The notes beneath the pieces are model-generated. The model worked only from the letters and a program-made list of their open reading frames with translations. It had not been told where the DNA came from and did no database searches. 64,000 bases of DNA from Bacteroidota bacterium (GTDB lineage: Bacteria > Bacteroidota > Bacteroidia > NS11-12g > UBA955), in contig JAIYAW010000003.1 in assembly GCA_027488835.1 (NCBI GenBank), positions 1 through 64,000 on the forward strand. The letters are read 5' to 3'. Positions 6,746 to 15,884 of the stretch are shown here, in pieces. Within the stretch, counting starts at the first letter, position 1; every line of letters starts with the position of its first letter. A program made the translations under genes and the position numbers.

Positions 6746-7750
6746 TTAATAAAGTTGTTTTTCTGCCAAAAAATTAAATATTTTCTTGGCGTTACCTTGC
6801 TTATAAACAATTTCATATACCGCTTTTACAATAGGCATTTCGATGTTTTTTTGAACTGCTAATTCATGAACAAGTTCAGTGGCATAATATCCCTCAGCAA
6901 TCATATTCATTTCTAATTGCGCAGATTTTACAGAATATCCTTTGCCCATCATAGTTCCAAAAGAACGGTTTCTGCTAAATTGAGAGTAACAGGTTACAAG
7001 TAAATCGCCCAAATAAGCAGCTTCTTTTACATCTCTGTTTTCGACGTGTATGGCATGCAAAAATGTTTCCATTTCTCTGATTGCTGCAGCCACAAATACC
7101 GCTTGAAAATTGTCGCCATAGCCCAATCCATGCGCAATTCCTGAACCAATTGCATAAATATTTTTCAATACCGATGCATATTCAGCCCCAATTAAATCTT
7201 GGGTTTGTGAAATATTGATGAAACGACAATCAAACAGCTGTGCAATTTTATTGGTTGTTTCTGCCACGAGTCCGCTAATAGTTAAGTAGCTTAATTTCTC
7301 AAGTGCTACTTCTTCTGCATGACAAGGACCAGAAATTAGGGTGATATTTTCTAGAGGGATATTGAAATTTTGCTGCAAATATTTTGCAATTACCATTTTG
7401 GTCTGGGGTTCAATACCTTTGATAGCCGTAATATAAATTTTATCAATCGGCAATTTTGCATCTTTCAAAGCTTGATTCACAAATGCAGAGGGTACAGCCA
7501 ATAATATGATATCTGAATTGTCAATTACCTCTTGGATATTGGTGGTCGCTTGAATCAAATTTTGGTCAATTTCAACAGACGATAAATACTTCGGATTGTG
7601 ATGAAACTCTTTTATATAGTCTACCGTTGCTTCGTCGCGCATCCACCAACGAATAGAAATGTCGCTATTTTCTGATAAAATTTTAATTAAAGCAGTTGCC
7701 CAGCTTCCGTTTCCAATAACGCCAATTTTTATTTGTGGGATTGTTGACAT
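6746..7750 (-). CDS. gpsA: NAD(P)H-dependent glycerol-3-phosphate dehydrogenase
   Basis: A 334-residue protein of normal length. It has the N-terminal dinucleotide motif GNGSWATA (13-20), TAIKGIE with a conserved Lys (111), ISGPCHAEEVA (139-149, where most homologues have GPSFAxEVA) and the catalytic Lys in YASVLKNIYAIGSG (196). It reduces dihydroxyacetone phosphate to glycerol-3-phosphate for phospholipid synthesis. It starts 6 bases after bcp in the same operon. Confidence 0.95.
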   Translation of the reverse strand: MSTIPQIKIGVIGNGSWATALIKILSENSDISIRWWMRDEATVDYIKEFHHNPKYLSSVEIDQNLIQATTNIQEVIDNSDIILLAVPSAFVNQALKDAKLPIDKIYITAIKGIEPQTKMVIAKYLQQNFNIPLENITLISGPCHAEEVALEKLSYLTISGLVAETTNKIAQLFDCRFINISQTQDLIGAEYASVLKNIYAIGSGIAHGLGYGDNFQAVFVAAAIREMETFLHAIHVENRDVKEAAYLGDLLVTCYSQFSRNRSFGTMMGKGYSVKSAQLEMNMIAEGYYATELVHELAVQKNIEMPIVKAVYEIVYKQGNAKKIFNFLAEKQLY

Positions 7751-7756
7751 GCGGCT

Positions 7757-8212
7757 TTATTTAATTTGAGCAGCGTGATTTTTAGTATCTACTTTTTCAA
7801 TGATTTCAGTTAATACTCCTGTTTCATCAATAACGAAAGTAGTTCTAGCAACCCCCATGTATTTTTTGCCGTACATACTTTTCTCAACCCAAACTCCATA
7901 AGCATTGCAAACAGCTTGATCGGTATCGGCCAATAAGCTAAATGGCAATTCGTATTTGGCAATAAACTTTGTGTGTTTTTTAGAATCATCAGGACTCACT
8001 CCTAATACAGCATATCCTTTTGCAATCAAATCATTGTAATTGTCTCTCAAACTGCAAGCCTCCGCGGTGCAACCTGGGGTATCGTCTTTTGGGTAAAAGT
8101 ACAATACTAGTTTTTTGCCTGCAAAATCATTTAAAGTGATTGTATTTCCATTTTCATCTATTGCTGAAAATGCGGGAGCTTGTTTTCCTATTTCTGGTAA
8201 CATGATGTTCAA
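7757..8212 (-). CDS. bcp: Thioredoxin-dependent peroxiredoxin, BCP/PrxQ type
   Basis: A 151-residue protein. The peroxidatic Cys48 is in DDTPGCTAEAC and the resolving Cys53 is five residues on, the atypical two-cysteine PrxQ pattern; FYPKDDTPGC is diagnostic. It reduces peroxides using thioredoxin, for which trxB at 14913 would supply electrons. An alternative ATG three codons in (8203) is equally acceptable. It lies 22 bases after the peptidase gene and 6 bases before gpsA. Confidence 0.95.
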   Translation of the reverse strand: MNIMLPEIGKQAPAFSAIDENGNTITLNDFAGKKLVLYFYPKDDTPGCTAEACSLRDNYNDLIAKGYAVLGVSPDDSKKHTKFIAKYELPFSLLADTDQAVCNAYGVWVEKSMYGKKYMGVARTTFVIDETGVLTEIIEKVDTKNHAAQIK

Positions 8213-8234
8213 TTAATTTTAATTAAAATAAAAA

Positions 8235-10466
8235 TTATAAATTTTCTTTCACAAAAGTAGTGAGTTTTTTAAATAGATGTTTTTGAGCGGCTAAATCTCC
8301 AATTCCGTGATTTCTATTCGGATAAATTTCTGAGTCAAAATTAACGCCGCTTTGAATCATAGATTTGATCATTTCAGTTGCATTTTGGAAATGCACATTG
8401 TCGTCGGCAGTTCCATGCACAATCAAATATTTAGATTTTAAATTCTTGGTAAAATTGATAGGAGAGTTGTCTTCATAACCCGCTTTATTCAATTCCGGAG
8501 TTCTTAAATATCTTTCGGTGTAAATATTGTCATAGAATTTCCAATGTGTTACAGGGGCAACTGCCATTCCCATTTTAAATAGGTCAGGGCTTTTTACCAA
8601 GCACAAACTTGTTAAATAGCCACCGAAGCTCCATCCCCACAAACCAATGCGTGAAGCGTCAACATATTTTAATGCTCCTAACCATTGTGCTCCTGCTGCT
8701 TGGTCTTCTTGTTCTAACTTACCTAAATTTAGGTAGGTTGCTTTTTTAAATGCTGCACCCATATTTCCGGTACCTCGGTTATCCACGCTAAACACAATGT
8801 ATCCCAAACTTGCAAGGTGTTGAAACCATAAAAAGTTTCTGCCGGCATAAGCGTTTCTTACAGTTGAATTTCCGGGTCCACCATACATATACATCAAAAC
8901 TGGATATTTCTTTGTAGAGTCGAAGTTGTAAGGCTTTATCATCCAATAGTTTAAAGCAACACCATCTGTGTTTTTCAATTGACCAAAAGAACAATTTCCC
9001 AAATTAACTTTCGACATAGATGAGGACCACTGTGAATTGTCTTCTATGGTAATTACTTGACTGCTTCCAAAAAGATCAACAACTTTGGTTGGTGATTTTA
9101 TTGAGATTTCTTTTGAACCATCTACCAAAGTTGTTTTTGATATTGGATTTTCAGAAAAATTTGATTCAATTACATAATACCAGGCAGCATTGCTACTCAT
9201 TATTACGGCAGTATTCCCCAAAACACTCGCAAACATGCTACGTTTTTTACTATTGATAGAAACCTTCCATAAATTATCTTGAATGGTTGAGAATTCTGTT
9301 GATGTGTAATAAACTGTGTTTGTTACTGAATTAAATCCACAAATTCTGTTGATTTGCCAGTTTCCATTTGTAACCTGTGTATTTTTATTTGTAACAAAGT
9401 CAAACAAATACAAATGGTTATAGCCAGATTTTTCTGAAGTATATAATAACTGGGTTGAATTAGGTAAGAACATCAAATTGTCAGTGATATCAACATACGC
9501 CGGGTCTTTTTCTTCCAAAACAAGTTTACAATTTCCATTTGTTGGATTGCAAAATAAAAGTTCCCAATGATTTTGTAATCTGTTTAAACGTTGAATGCTT
9601 AATTGATTATCTGCTTGTGTCCATTGAATCCTAGGGATATAATGGTCTCTTTGACTTTCAACATTGGCTGCTATTTTTTTGTTTTTAGCCAAATCGTAAA
9701 TGAAAACATCTACTTGTGAATTTGCTTCACCTGCTTTTGGATACTTCCATTTTTCTTGTGAGGGATAAAGACCTTGATATATATCCATCGAAAATTCTTT
9801 CACCTTCGATTCGTCGAAGCGGTAAAAGGCCAAAAAGTTTCCTGTAGGGCTCCATTGGAAACCAACACTCATTGAAAATTCTTCCTCGTATACCCAATCA
9901 ACAGCACCATTGATAATTTCATTGTTCTTGCCATCGGTTGTAATTTGATTTTCTTTTCCTGTGGTCAAATCAAAAATAAACATGTTGTTATCTTTGACAT
10001 AGGCTACATTTTTATTGTTGGGACTCAATGTTGGATAGCGGAAACGACCTGGAATTTCTATGATTTTTTTGTTTTGAATATCCACCACATAGGCATTCAC
10101 CGAAGAACTGTGGCGGTATATTTTCTGAGGATTGGTTTCAACCAACATGAATTTTTCATCAGATGAAAATGTAGTTGAACCTTCTGGTAAAGCTTTTTCA
10201 AACCAATTGGAATGAAAAATAGTTTTGAGAGAATCAGAGGGGTTAGCTGGGTTTTGGAGAATTACCCACCAAGTAGTTTTGTCGCCAGTTTTTGCAGATT
10301 TTGTGTTGATTAAAAATTTACCATCGTTTGAAAATTGTCCGATGTTTGCTGACTTTGGCCTTAATGCTTTGTTGTTAAAAATATCGTCAAATGCAATGTT
10401 TTGTGCATTTGTAACGGCACAAGTCCCCCAAAAAAGGAAGGAAAGTAAAAGCAAATTTTTGTTCAT
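8235..10466 (-). CDS. Dipeptidyl peptidase IV-like S9 family serine peptidase
   Basis: A 743-residue exported protein: signal peptide (1-21), N-terminal beta propeller (about 30-480) and alpha/beta hydrolase domain. The catalytic triad is Ser613 in GWSFGGY, Asp688/689 in HGTADDNVH and His720 in RNHGIGD. The DPP-IV double-glutamate motif that binds the substrate N terminus is seen in WVYEEEF (191-197). It should remove X-Pro or X-Ala dipeptides from peptides in the periplasm or on the surface. Its ATG is separated by one base from the kup stop, so the two are translationally linked. Confidence 0.93.
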   Translation of the reverse strand: MNKNLLLLSFLFWGTCAVTNAQNIAFDDIFNNKALRPKSANIGQFSNDGKFLINTKSAKTGDKTTWWVILQNPANPSDSLKTIFHSNWFEKALPEGSTTFSSDEKFMLVETNPQKIYRHSSSVNAYVVDIQNKKIIEIPGRFRYPTLSPNNKNVAYVKDNNMFIFDLTTGKENQITTDGKNNEIINGAVDWVYEEEFSMSVGFQWSPTGNFLAFYRFDESKVKEFSMDIYQGLYPSQEKWKYPKAGEANSQVDVFIYDLAKNKKIAANVESQRDHYIPRIQWTQADNQLSIQRLNRLQNHWELLFCNPTNGNCKLVLEEKDPAYVDITDNLMFLPNSTQLLYTSEKSGYNHLYLFDFVTNKNTQVTNGNWQINRICGFNSVTNTVYYTSTEFSTIQDNLWKVSINSKKRSMFASVLGNTAVIMSSNAAWYYVIESNFSENPISKTTLVDGSKEISIKSPTKVVDLFGSSQVITIEDNSQWSSSMSKVNLGNCSFGQLKNTDGVALNYWMIKPYNFDSTKKYPVLMYMYGGPGNSTVRNAYAGRNFLWFQHLASLGYIVFSVDNRGTGNMGAAFKKATYLNLGKLEQEDQAAGAQWLGALKYVDASRIGLWGWSFGGYLTSLCLVKSPDLFKMGMAVAPVTHWKFYDNIYTERYLRTPELNKAGYEDNSPINFTKNLKSKYLIVHGTADDNVHFQNATEMIKSMIQSGVNFDSEIYPNRNHGIGDLAAQKHLFKKLTTFVKENL

Positions 10467-10467
10467 G

Positions 10468-12429
10468 TTAACGAATTCTTTTTAATGATACATCTGTTCT
10501 TGGTGCAATAACAACAGGAACCAATTCTTTGGTGACCATACTTCCATCTAATCCGAACCATTTTTCTGGACGACCCGCCAAAAACTTCATTTTTTCGTAA
10601 CCATCCATAATAAGATTGTCAAACAATGGCAATTCGTTTTCGGTACTCATCTCTTCCTCTACGAGTACGAAACGGAAATCACCGATACTATGTTTATCAA
10701 TAAAACCGTGATAATAAGGATCTAAATCAATTTCTTTATTTTCAATCATTTCAGTGATTACCATTTTTAAGTAAAGACTAATTTTTTGTTGCACACGGAA
10801 TCCAAGCCTGAAACGTACTTTATAGATATCATTCTTTTCAATTACGTTTACTTTATATTCCATTGTGTAGGGTTCATCTGTTAAATCTACATTGATGAAC
10901 CAATAAAAATCGGCTCTTTTGGGACGTTTATGAAGTATAGAATAAATCAGCGGAGATTCTACTTCGTCATCCATTTTTGCTTTTGACAAGTAGATTAAGT
11001 GAGTTGCAAATTTCGGAAGTGTTGTGTCTTGACTGAGAGAACGTAATTTGTCTCTGTAGTTGGTAAGTTTTTCGGTCATTACCATTTTTTGTTTGATTTG
11101 GCCACCTCTAAAACTAACATACATCACCAAAATGATACCAGCACCAATCAATAAGGTTACGAAACCACCTTCCATAAATTTAGCTAAGTTTGCCATCAAG
11201 AATGCTGATTCAACTGCAAAAAACACGAGCATAATGACCCAAATAACTACGATGTTCCAACGTCTTGTTTTTAAATAATAGAACAATAAAATGCTGGTCA
11301 TTAACATGGTTACGGTAATTGCCAAACCGTATGCAGCTTCCATTGCAGCTGATTCTTTGAATATTAAAACGATACAAATACATCCGGCCAACAAGGCTGT
11401 GTTTACCGTAGGGATATAAATTTGTCCTTTAACGGCAGTAGGGAATTTTACAGTAAATTTAGGAAAGAAATGCAATCGAATGGCTTCTGACACCAACGTG
11501 AAAGAACCGCTAATTAAAGCCTGAGAGGCAATAATTGCTGCCATTGTTGCAATTGAAATTCCGATAGGAAGAAACCAATCTGGCATGGTTGAGTAAAATA
11601 CTCGAGTTTCACCAAGTGTTTCGCCTATGTGTTTCATTAGGTATGCGCCTTGACCAAAATAATTTGCCAACAAACATATTTTTACAAAAATCCAGGAATA
11701 TTGAATGTTCTTTTTGCCGCAATGGCCCAGATCAGAATACAATGCTTCTGCTCCTGTTGTGCAAAGGAAAACGGCACCTAATAATAAGAATGCATTTGGA
11801 CTTGACGATATAAATCGATACACCCATATTGGATTCAATGCCTTTAAAACCTCAGGATGATGAATTATTTGCGATACTCCCAAAACTGAAAGCATACCAA
11901 ACCAAACGAGCATGATTGGTCCAAAAAATTTGCCTACAACATTTGTTCCTGCTCTTTGGAACAGGAATATCATTACAATAATTGCGATTACAATCGGAAC
12001 TGTTTGAATATCTCGTAAATCTATGTGATACCCATTTGTTGGATTGATAAACCTAAGTCCCTCAATAGCCGAAGCCACCGAAATCGGAGGTGTAATAATT
12101 CCATCGGCAAGCAGCATTGCTCCACCCACCATAGTTCCAACAACCAAATAAGGAAAGCGACGTCTTAGTAGGCTAAACAATGAAAAAATACCTCCCTCAC
12201 CTTTGTTGTCGGCTTGGAGTGTAAGGAGTACATATTTTAGCGTGGTTTGAATGGTGAGTGTCCAAAACACCGCACTGATACCACCTAAAATTAAGGTTTC
12301 AGAAATTACCTTGCTACCAACAATAGCGTTCATAACGTATAGCGGAGAAGTTCCGATGTCGCCGTATATGATCCCCAACGTGATCAATAAGCCGGCTGCT
12401 GAGAGTTTGTCTATGCGGGAGTTACCCAT
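10468..12429 (-). CDS. kup: KUP/Trk-family potassium uptake transporter
   Basis: A 653-residue membrane protein starting with the KUP signature GIIYGDIGTSPLYV (19-32). About 12 hydrophobic helices run to about residue 430 and are followed by a C-terminal cytosolic domain of some 200 residues. Family members import K+ with H+. It is the first gene of a five-gene minus-strand run and is divergent from glnN across 231 bases. A near-consensus -7 (TAAATTCG) lies about 15 bases upstream of the ATG. Confidence 0.95.
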   Translation of the reverse strand: MGNSRIDKLSAAGLLITLGIIYGDIGTSPLYVMNAIVGSKVISETLILGGISAVFWTLTIQTTLKYVLLTLQADNKGEGGIFSLFSLLRRRFPYLVVGTMVGGAMLLADGIITPPISVASAIEGLRFINPTNGYHIDLRDIQTVPIVIAIIVMIFLFQRAGTNVVGKFFGPIMLVWFGMLSVLGVSQIIHHPEVLKALNPIWVYRFISSSPNAFLLLGAVFLCTTGAEALYSDLGHCGKKNIQYSWIFVKICLLANYFGQGAYLMKHIGETLGETRVFYSTMPDWFLPIGISIATMAAIIASQALISGSFTLVSEAIRLHFFPKFTVKFPTAVKGQIYIPTVNTALLAGCICIVLIFKESAAMEAAYGLAITVTMLMTSILLFYYLKTRRWNIVVIWVIMLVFFAVESAFLMANLAKFMEGGFVTLLIGAGIILVMYVSFRGGQIKQKMVMTEKLTNYRDKLRSLSQDTTLPKFATHLIYLSKAKMDDEVESPLIYSILHKRPKRADFYWFINVDLTDEPYTMEYKVNVIEKNDIYKVRFRLGFRVQQKISLYLKMVITEMIENKEIDLDPYYHGFIDKHSIGDFRFVLVEEEMSTENELPLFDNLIMDGYEKMKFLAGRPEKWFGLDGSMVTKELVPVVIAPRTDVSLKRIR

Positions 12430-12478
12430 GATTGAAATATTGGGCGAATTTAAAGAGTTACGTTGTTAAAATGGGGAT

Positions 12479-12523
12479 AATTTTCAAAAGTGTGCAAGAA
12501 TTATTGAAATTCTTTTGAAAATT
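12479..12523. promoter_or_regulatory. 45-base inverted repeat in the kup-glnN divergent region
   Basis: The 12-bp arms AATTTTCAAAAG (12479-12490) and CTTTTGAAAATT (12512-12523) are perfect complements. A second pair, AAGAATT/AATTCTT (12496-12502/12508-12514), overlaps the right arm, so two alternative folds or two nested operator sites are possible. It lies about 50 bases upstream of kup and 140 bases upstream of glnN. Confidence 0.45.
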
Positions 12524-12618
12524 GCCTAAAAATCTAATGTTCGCTCTAATAAGTGTCGTTATGACAATTGTTGATGAAATATTTATTAATCAATTATAAA
12601 ATTAAAGAAAGAACGAAC

Positions 12619-12626
12619 TAAATTTG
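12619..12626 (+). promoter_or_regulatory. -7 element TAAATTTG of glnN
   Basis: Perfect TAnnTTTG 34 bases before the glnN ATG, implying a leader of roughly 30 bases. No clear -33 TTG is present. Confidence 0.55.
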
Positions 12627-12660
12627 CACCATCTAATCATTAACCATTTCAGAAATAAAA

Positions 12661-14856
12661 ATGCCTACCAAAAAATCAACTACCGAAAAAGCCACTCCGA
12701 AAGAAGAAACTGTAACAACAACTATTTTGCCTGAAAACGGCATTTCGTCGTATTTTGGAGAAATGGTTTTTGGCCCTAGAGCTCAAAAGCACTATCTGAG
12801 TGCTGCGTCTCAAAAAGCCATTGAAAAAGCAATTAACGAAGGATTAGCGGTTAGCCGTGAAATGTCGGATGGGGTAGCTGAGGGTATGAAAAATTGGGCA
12901 TTAGACATGGGGGCAACCCATTACACCCACTGGTTTCAGCCATTAAGAGGCACTACAGCTGAAAAGCATGATAGTTTCTTCGAACCAACTGGAATTGATA
13001 CGGGTATCGAAGTTTTTTCAGGAAAATCATTAACCCAACAAGAGCCAGATGCAAGTTCTTTCCCTAATGGAGGAATTCGCAATACATTTGAGGCAAGAGG
13101 ATATTCAGTTTGGGATCCTAGTTCTCCAGCATTTATCATTGAAAAAGCAAATTCTAGAACATTGTGTATCCCTACAATTTTTGTATCTTATACCGGTGAA
13201 GCCCTAGATTACAAAGCACCATTGTTGAAAGCTTTGGCATTCGTTAGAAAAGCAACCACAGATGTTTGCAAATATTTTGACGAGAAGGTAAATGATTGTT
13301 CAGTGAGTCTCGGTGTTGAGCAAGAGTATTTCTTGGTTCGCGAAGATTTGTTCAAAATGCGTCCTGATTTGATGTATGCAGGTAGAACTTTGATTGGACA
13401 TACTCCAGCCAAAGGTCAGCAATTAGAAGATCATTACTTTGGTTCAATTCCTACCGATGCCCAGGCATTTATGGTAGACTTTGAGGAAAAAGCACATCAA
13501 TTGGGTATTCCTTTGAGAACCCGCCACAATGAAGTTGCTCCAGGGCAATTTGAATGTGCACCTCAGTTTGAAACATTAAACTTGGCTGTCGATCACAATA
13601 CTTTATTGATGGATGTGATGGAAGCGGTTGCACAAGATCACGGATTAAAAGTATTGTTGCACGAAAAACCATTCAAAGGAATTAACGGTAGTGGCAAACA
13701 TAACAATTGGAGTTTGGTAACAAATACTGGAGTAAATCTTTTATCTCCAGGTCATACGCCAGCTCAAAATTTGCAATTTTTAACATTCTTTATCAATGTA
13801 ATCAAAGCGGTTCATGATCATGCCGATTTGATGAGAGCAAGCATTGCAACTGCAGGCAACGATCACCGTTTGGGTGCAAACGAAGCGCCTCCAGCTATTA
13901 TGTCTGTATTTGTTGGTGACACCTTAGAACATGTATTAAACGATTTTGAAAGCAATCAAACATCTTCAAAAGGAGCGGACAACAAAGGCGGAGCAATTCA
14001 AGTACCAAATATTCCTGAAATTTTAATTGACAATACAGATCGCAATAGAACTTCTCCATTTGCATTTACAGGGAATAAGTTTGAATTTAGAGCTGTAGGT
14101 AGCAGCGACAATTGCGCTAGTCCTATGGTTGTATTGAATACCATTGTAGCGGATCAATTGGTGAAATTCAAAACCAAGGTAGATGCAAAAATTAAAGCAT
14201 CTAAAGGTGTTGCGAAAGAAGAAATTATCAAACAAGTGCTTCGCGATGAATTAACCAGTAGCAAACGCATTTTGTTTGGTGGTAACGGTTATGGCGATGA
14301 ATGGGTGAAAGAAGCAAAAAAACGCGGATTGAATAATGTAAAAAACACGGCTGAAGCTTTGGCATTCTATATGTCGCCAAGTAGTGTTGATGTTTTTGTG
14401 AAAAACGGAATTTATAGCCACAAAGAATTAGAAGCTAGAACGGAAATTAGATATGAATCATTTAATTTGAGAATTCAAATTGAGGGACGTGTCTTGAATG
14501 AATTGGTTCAAAACTTTGTAATTCCTGCAGGTATCAAGTACCAAAAAAGATTGGCCGACAATGTTCAAACTTTACTGGCAATTGGTCAAAGTAAAGCATC
14601 TGTGAAAGCTCAAATGGATATCATTGCTGAATTAAGCAATCACATTAATAAAGCGTATGAATTAAACAACCAAATGACAAATGAGCGTGCAAAAGCCAAT
14701 AAATTGGCTGATGCCCATGCAAAAGCTTTGGTTTACAATAAAAAAGTAAAAGGTTTGTTTGACGAAATTAGAGAAAGTTGTGATGAAATTGAGCGTTTGG
14801 TAGATGATGCTGATTGGGTTCTTCCTAAATACAGAGAATTATTATCGTTGAGCTAA
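12661..14856 (+). CDS. glnN: Class III glutamine synthetase
   Basis: A 731-residue protein, the length of the large GSIII family and far longer than GSI (about 470). It shows the GSIII N-terminal block (ISSYFGEMVFGPRAQ), the metal/glutamate-binding segments GVEQEYFLV and RHNEVAPGQFECAP, the ATP/glutamate segment GSGKHNNWS, and the C-terminal helical region with KAYELNNQMTNERAKAN. It condenses glutamate and ammonia with ATP in the cytosol. An N-terminal Lys/Thr-rich tail of about 20 residues is non-conserved. It is monocistronic with its own promoter. Confidence 0.96.
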   Translation: MPTKKSTTEKATPKEETVTTTILPENGISSYFGEMVFGPRAQKHYLSAASQKAIEKAINEGLAVSREMSDGVAEGMKNWALDMGATHYTHWFQPLRGTTAEKHDSFFEPTGIDTGIEVFSGKSLTQQEPDASSFPNGGIRNTFEARGYSVWDPSSPAFIIEKANSRTLCIPTIFVSYTGEALDYKAPLLKALAFVRKATTDVCKYFDEKVNDCSVSLGVEQEYFLVREDLFKMRPDLMYAGRTLIGHTPAKGQQLEDHYFGSIPTDAQAFMVDFEEKAHQLGIPLRTRHNEVAPGQFECAPQFETLNLAVDHNTLLMDVMEAVAQDHGLKVLLHEKPFKGINGSGKHNNWSLVTNTGVNLLSPGHTPAQNLQFLTFFINVIKAVHDHADLMRASIATAGNDHRLGANEAPPAIMSVFVGDTLEHVLNDFESNQTSSKGADNKGGAIQVPNIPEILIDNTDRNRTSPFAFTGNKFEFRAVGSSDNCASPMVVLNTIVADQLVKFKTKVDAKIKASKGVAKEEIIKQVLRDELTSSKRILFGGNGYGDEWVKEAKKRGLNNVKNTAEALAFYMSPSSVDVFVKNGIYSHKELEARTEIRYESFNLRIQIEGRVLNELVQNFVIPAGIKYQKRLADNVQTLLAIGQSKASVKAQMDIIAELSNHINKAYELNNQMTNERAKANKLADAHAKALVYNKKVKGLFDEIRESCDEIERLVDDADWVLPKYRELLSLS

Positions 14857-14896
14857 TTTTGTGCCTTTTATCACATTACATCTGATACATTTAGTA

Positions 14897-14904
14897 TAAA
14901 TTTG
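14897..14904 (+). promoter_or_regulatory. -7 element TAAATTTG of trxB
   Basis: Perfect TAnnTTTG ending 8 bases before the trxB ATG. Confidence 0.6.
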
Positions 14905-14912
14905 AAATTATT

Positions 14913-15857
14913 ATGTCTGAAGCAATAGAAAAAGTGGAATGTTTAATTATCGGAAGTGGTCCTGCGGGTTACACTTCTGCAATTTATGCAGCGAGAGCTG
15001 ATATGAAGCCTGTTATGTATGAAGGACTTCAACCTGGCGGTCAGTTGACCATTACAACGGATGTAGAAAACTATCCTGGTTACCCAGATGGAATTATGGG
15101 TCCTGAAATGATGGAATTGTTTAAAAAACAAGCAGTTAGATTGGGTGCTGATGTGCGTTTCGGAATGGTTACTTCGGTAGAATTTAAAAATGGCGGTCCT
15201 CAAAAAGTTATTGTTGATGGTGTAAAAGAAATTGAAGCTGAAACAGTAATTATCTCAACAGGAGCTTCTGCAAAATGGTTGGGCATTCCGTCTGAAACCC
15301 GTTTGAACGGTAGCGGTGTAAGCGCTTGTGCTGTTTGTGATGGATTTTTCTATAAAGGACAAGATGTTGCCATAGTTGGTGCTGGAGATACAGCTTGTGA
15401 AGAAGCTACTTATCTTGCGAAAATTTGTACAAAAGTTTACATGATTGTGCGTAAAGATGAATTTAGAGCGTCTAAAGCAATGCAAAATAGAGTTTTAAAC
15501 ACGCCAAATATTGAGGTTTTATTCAACACCGAAACAGATGAAATTTTAGGTGGTTTGGGTGTTGAAGCGGTTCGTGTGAAAAACAACGTAACCGGTGAAT
15601 TAAGGGAAATTGCGATAAAAGGTTTCTTTGTGGCAATTGGACATACACCGAATACGGATATTTTTAAACCTTACATTGATATGGATGAGCAAGGTTATAT
15701 AAAAACCATTCCAGGTTCATCTTATACAAACATTGAAGGGGTGTTTTGTTCAGGCGATGCACAAGACAAAATTTACCGTCAAGCAGTAACAGCTGCTGGT
15801 AGTGGTTGTATGGCCGCGCTTGATGCTGAACGTTGGTTGTCGGCAAGAAAAGATTAA
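14913..15857 (+). CDS. trxB: Thioredoxin-disulfide reductase
   Basis: A 314-residue flavoprotein. It has the FAD-binding motif GSGPAGYTSA (14-23), the redox-active pair CAVC (139-142) followed by DGFF, the NADPH-binding motif GAGDTACEEA (156-165) and the C-terminal FAD motif GVFCSGDAQDK. It transfers electrons from NADPH to thioredoxin and so supports peroxiredoxins such as the bcp product. It has its own -7 element with a very short spacer. Confidence 0.97.
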   Translation: MSEAIEKVECLIIGSGPAGYTSAIYAARADMKPVMYEGLQPGGQLTITTDVENYPGYPDGIMGPEMMELFKKQAVRLGADVRFGMVTSVEFKNGGPQKVIVDGVKEIEAETVIISTGASAKWLGIPSETRLNGSGVSACAVCDGFFYKGQDVAIVGAGDTACEEATYLAKICTKVYMIVRKDEFRASKAMQNRVLNTPNIEVLFNTETDEILGGLGVEAVRVKNNVTGELREIAIKGFFVAIGHTPNTDIFKPYIDMDEQGYIKTIPGSSYTNIEGVFCSGDAQDKIYRQAVTAAGSGCMAALDAERWLSARKD

Positions 15858-15872
15858 ATCAATTTTTTAATA

Positions 15873-15880
15873 TACTTTTG
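15873..15880 (+). promoter_or_regulatory. -7 element TACTTTTG of the BNR-repeat gene
   Basis: Perfect TAnnTTTG, only 4 bases (AGGG) before the ATG at 15885, inside the 27-base gap after trxB. Confidence 0.55.
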
Positions 15881-15884
15881 AGGG

